DNA from: Hippophae tibetana
Lineage: Eukaryota; Streptophyta; Magnoliopsida; Rosales; Elaeagnaceae
Length of the DNA stretch: 64,000 nucleotides
Assembly: GCA_037013495.1 (NCBI GenBank)
Contig: CM072810.1
Span: forward strand, 38,035,843-38,099,842
Direction of reading: 5' to 3'
Position numbers and translations under genes: made by a program. The first letter of the stretch is position 1. Each line of letters opens with the position of its first letter. Shown one piece after another: positions 63,482 through 64,000 of this stretch. The notes beneath the pieces are model-generated. The model ran no database searches and was not told the origin of the DNA. It was given only the letters and a program-made list of their open reading frames with translations.

Positions 63482-64000
63482 TCTAGAACTATGCAGCTGA
63501 ACAGAAATTTTGAACTCTATATCATGCAAGAGGATGAAACTTTGAACAAATTCTACGCAGGTTTTTCAATCATTATCAACTACCCGTACAATTTGGATGG
63601 ACCTATTTGGGAAAAAAAGTAGATTGAGAAAATTGTTGTTAGCCTACATTATCATTTCCAAGAAAAAGATACCTTCCTTAAATCCATATAGAAGGCCTGT
63701 GAACTTACTATTAAATGATTCAGTTGGGAAATTATTCGAACTACATTATTTGTTGCCAAGATGATAGCAATCCACTTTCACGGAAGGAAAGAGCTTGACT
63801 TTATAGACATCAAGTATAGTGGTACGAGCGAAGCAATTTTGACACAATTGTTAGAAATGATGAATCTAATACCAATGAAGAGAAAATATCTATACTCTCC
63901 CATAGATTTACTAAATTTCTTAGAAAGAATAAACCCGTTTTTAGGGATTTAAAAAAAATGTAATCCGAGCTCTAAAATGATTATTTCAATGAATTTATTG
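63482..64000. repeat. Truncated last monomer (519 bp)
   Basis: Starts at TCTAGA (63482) and runs off the window end. The head resembles M but lacks the extra base ('ggtttttcaatcattatcaactacccg'). The tail is J-like ('actctcccatag', 'ggatttaaaaaaaatg', 'gaatttattg'). Private changes are 'taccttccttaaatcc', 'aaatgattcag' and 'ttcacggaagg'. The array clearly continues to the right. Confidence 0.88.

Larger units (their letters stand above)
1..64000. repeat. Satellite DNA array, ~589 bp monomer, fills the window
   Basis: A unit of about 589 bp recurs head to tail across the full window. I anchored each copy on TCTAGA, in the context aaaTCTAGAacnatg. Successive anchors are 586 to 592 bp apart from 481 (first) to 63482 (last), giving 107 complete monomers averaging about 588.8 bp. 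All copies have the same orientation. Near-invariant landmarks are TCTAGA at offset 0, usually CAGCTG near offset 12, usually AGGCCT near offset 215, and GAGCTC or AGATCT near offset 490. No copy is interrupted by foreign DNA. The size, AT-richness, head-to-tail layout and higher-order structure are those of eukaryotic satellite DNA. I do not recognise the family. Chromosomal position (centromere, pericentromere, subtelomere) cannot be told from the sequence alone. Confidence 0.97.

Noticed and set aside
68-63952. The many predicted proteins of 63-128 residues on both strands as genes
   Set aside because: They are the same three or four frames repeated once per monomer. They overlap one another on opposite strands, lengthen and shorten with single substitutions, show no recognisable domains, and drift by one base per 589 bp unit. 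Nothing supports translation.
1-64000. A long repeat protein encoded through successive monomers
   Set aside because: 589 leaves a remainder of one when divided by three, and every frame meets stops near the monomer junction (TGA or TAA/TAG around TCTAGA), so no frame can run through.
1-64000. CRISPR array or bacterial/phage repeat
   Set aside because: The repeat unit is 589 bp with no unique spacers, no flanking cas-like genes and no ribosome binding site plus gene organisation anywhere.
1-64000. Rolling-circle rDNA spacer, rRNA, tRNA or telomeric repeats
   Set aside because: I found no tRNA-like or rRNA-like segment, no TTTAGGG/TTAGGG runs and no unique spacer between units.

Overview
The whole 64 kb window is one uninterrupted tandem-repeat (satellite DNA) array. 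The monomer is about 589 bp and AT-rich (roughly 30% G+C by eye). Using the TCTAGA site as monomer start, I placed 107 complete head-to-tail monomers from 481 to 63481, with a partial monomer at each edge (1-480 and 63482-64000). Monomer lengths stay within 586-592 bp. I see no unique sequence, transposon insertion, inversion, gene or RNA gene, and the array leaves the window on both sides. This points to a eukaryotic chromosome, in a centromeric, pericentromeric, subtelomeric or knob-like heterochromatic block. I do not recognise the repeat family and cannot name the organism. Many variants are CpG versus TpG/CpA, which suggests a CpG-methylating host such as a plant or many animals.

Layout. 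(1) 1-4608: mixed A/B/C/D-type monomers. (2) 4609-11675: four A-B-C trimers of 1767 bp. (3) 11840-20193: a seven-monomer segment of 4120 bp present twice in direct tandem. (4) 18738-24038: highly homogenised F-type monomers, with variant markers recurring every 1767 bp. (5) 24039-38164: mosaic transition zone where SalI/BglII-bearing types disappear, ApaLI/HpaI-bearing G types and H types appear, and a four-monomer segment is duplicated at 2355 bp. (6) 38165-56420: a six-monomer higher-order repeat (G2-J-K-L-M-M/H) in length variants of 6, 8, 5, 4, 2 and 6 monomers. (7) 57009-61714: two tandem tetramers of 2353 bp. (8) 61715-64000: H, K, L types and a truncated last monomer. Longer-range duplicated segments lie 10018 bp and about 22.4 kb apart.

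The many 60-130 codon open frames on both strands are the same few frames repeated once per monomer. They overlap each other, break differently in different monomers, and cannot join across monomers because 589 is not a multiple of three. I annotate none as a gene. One sense frame that nearly spans the monomer could be an old coding relic, and I record it at low confidence. The most interesting content is the nested duplication history and the CpG-decay pattern, in a satellite I cannot match to a known family.
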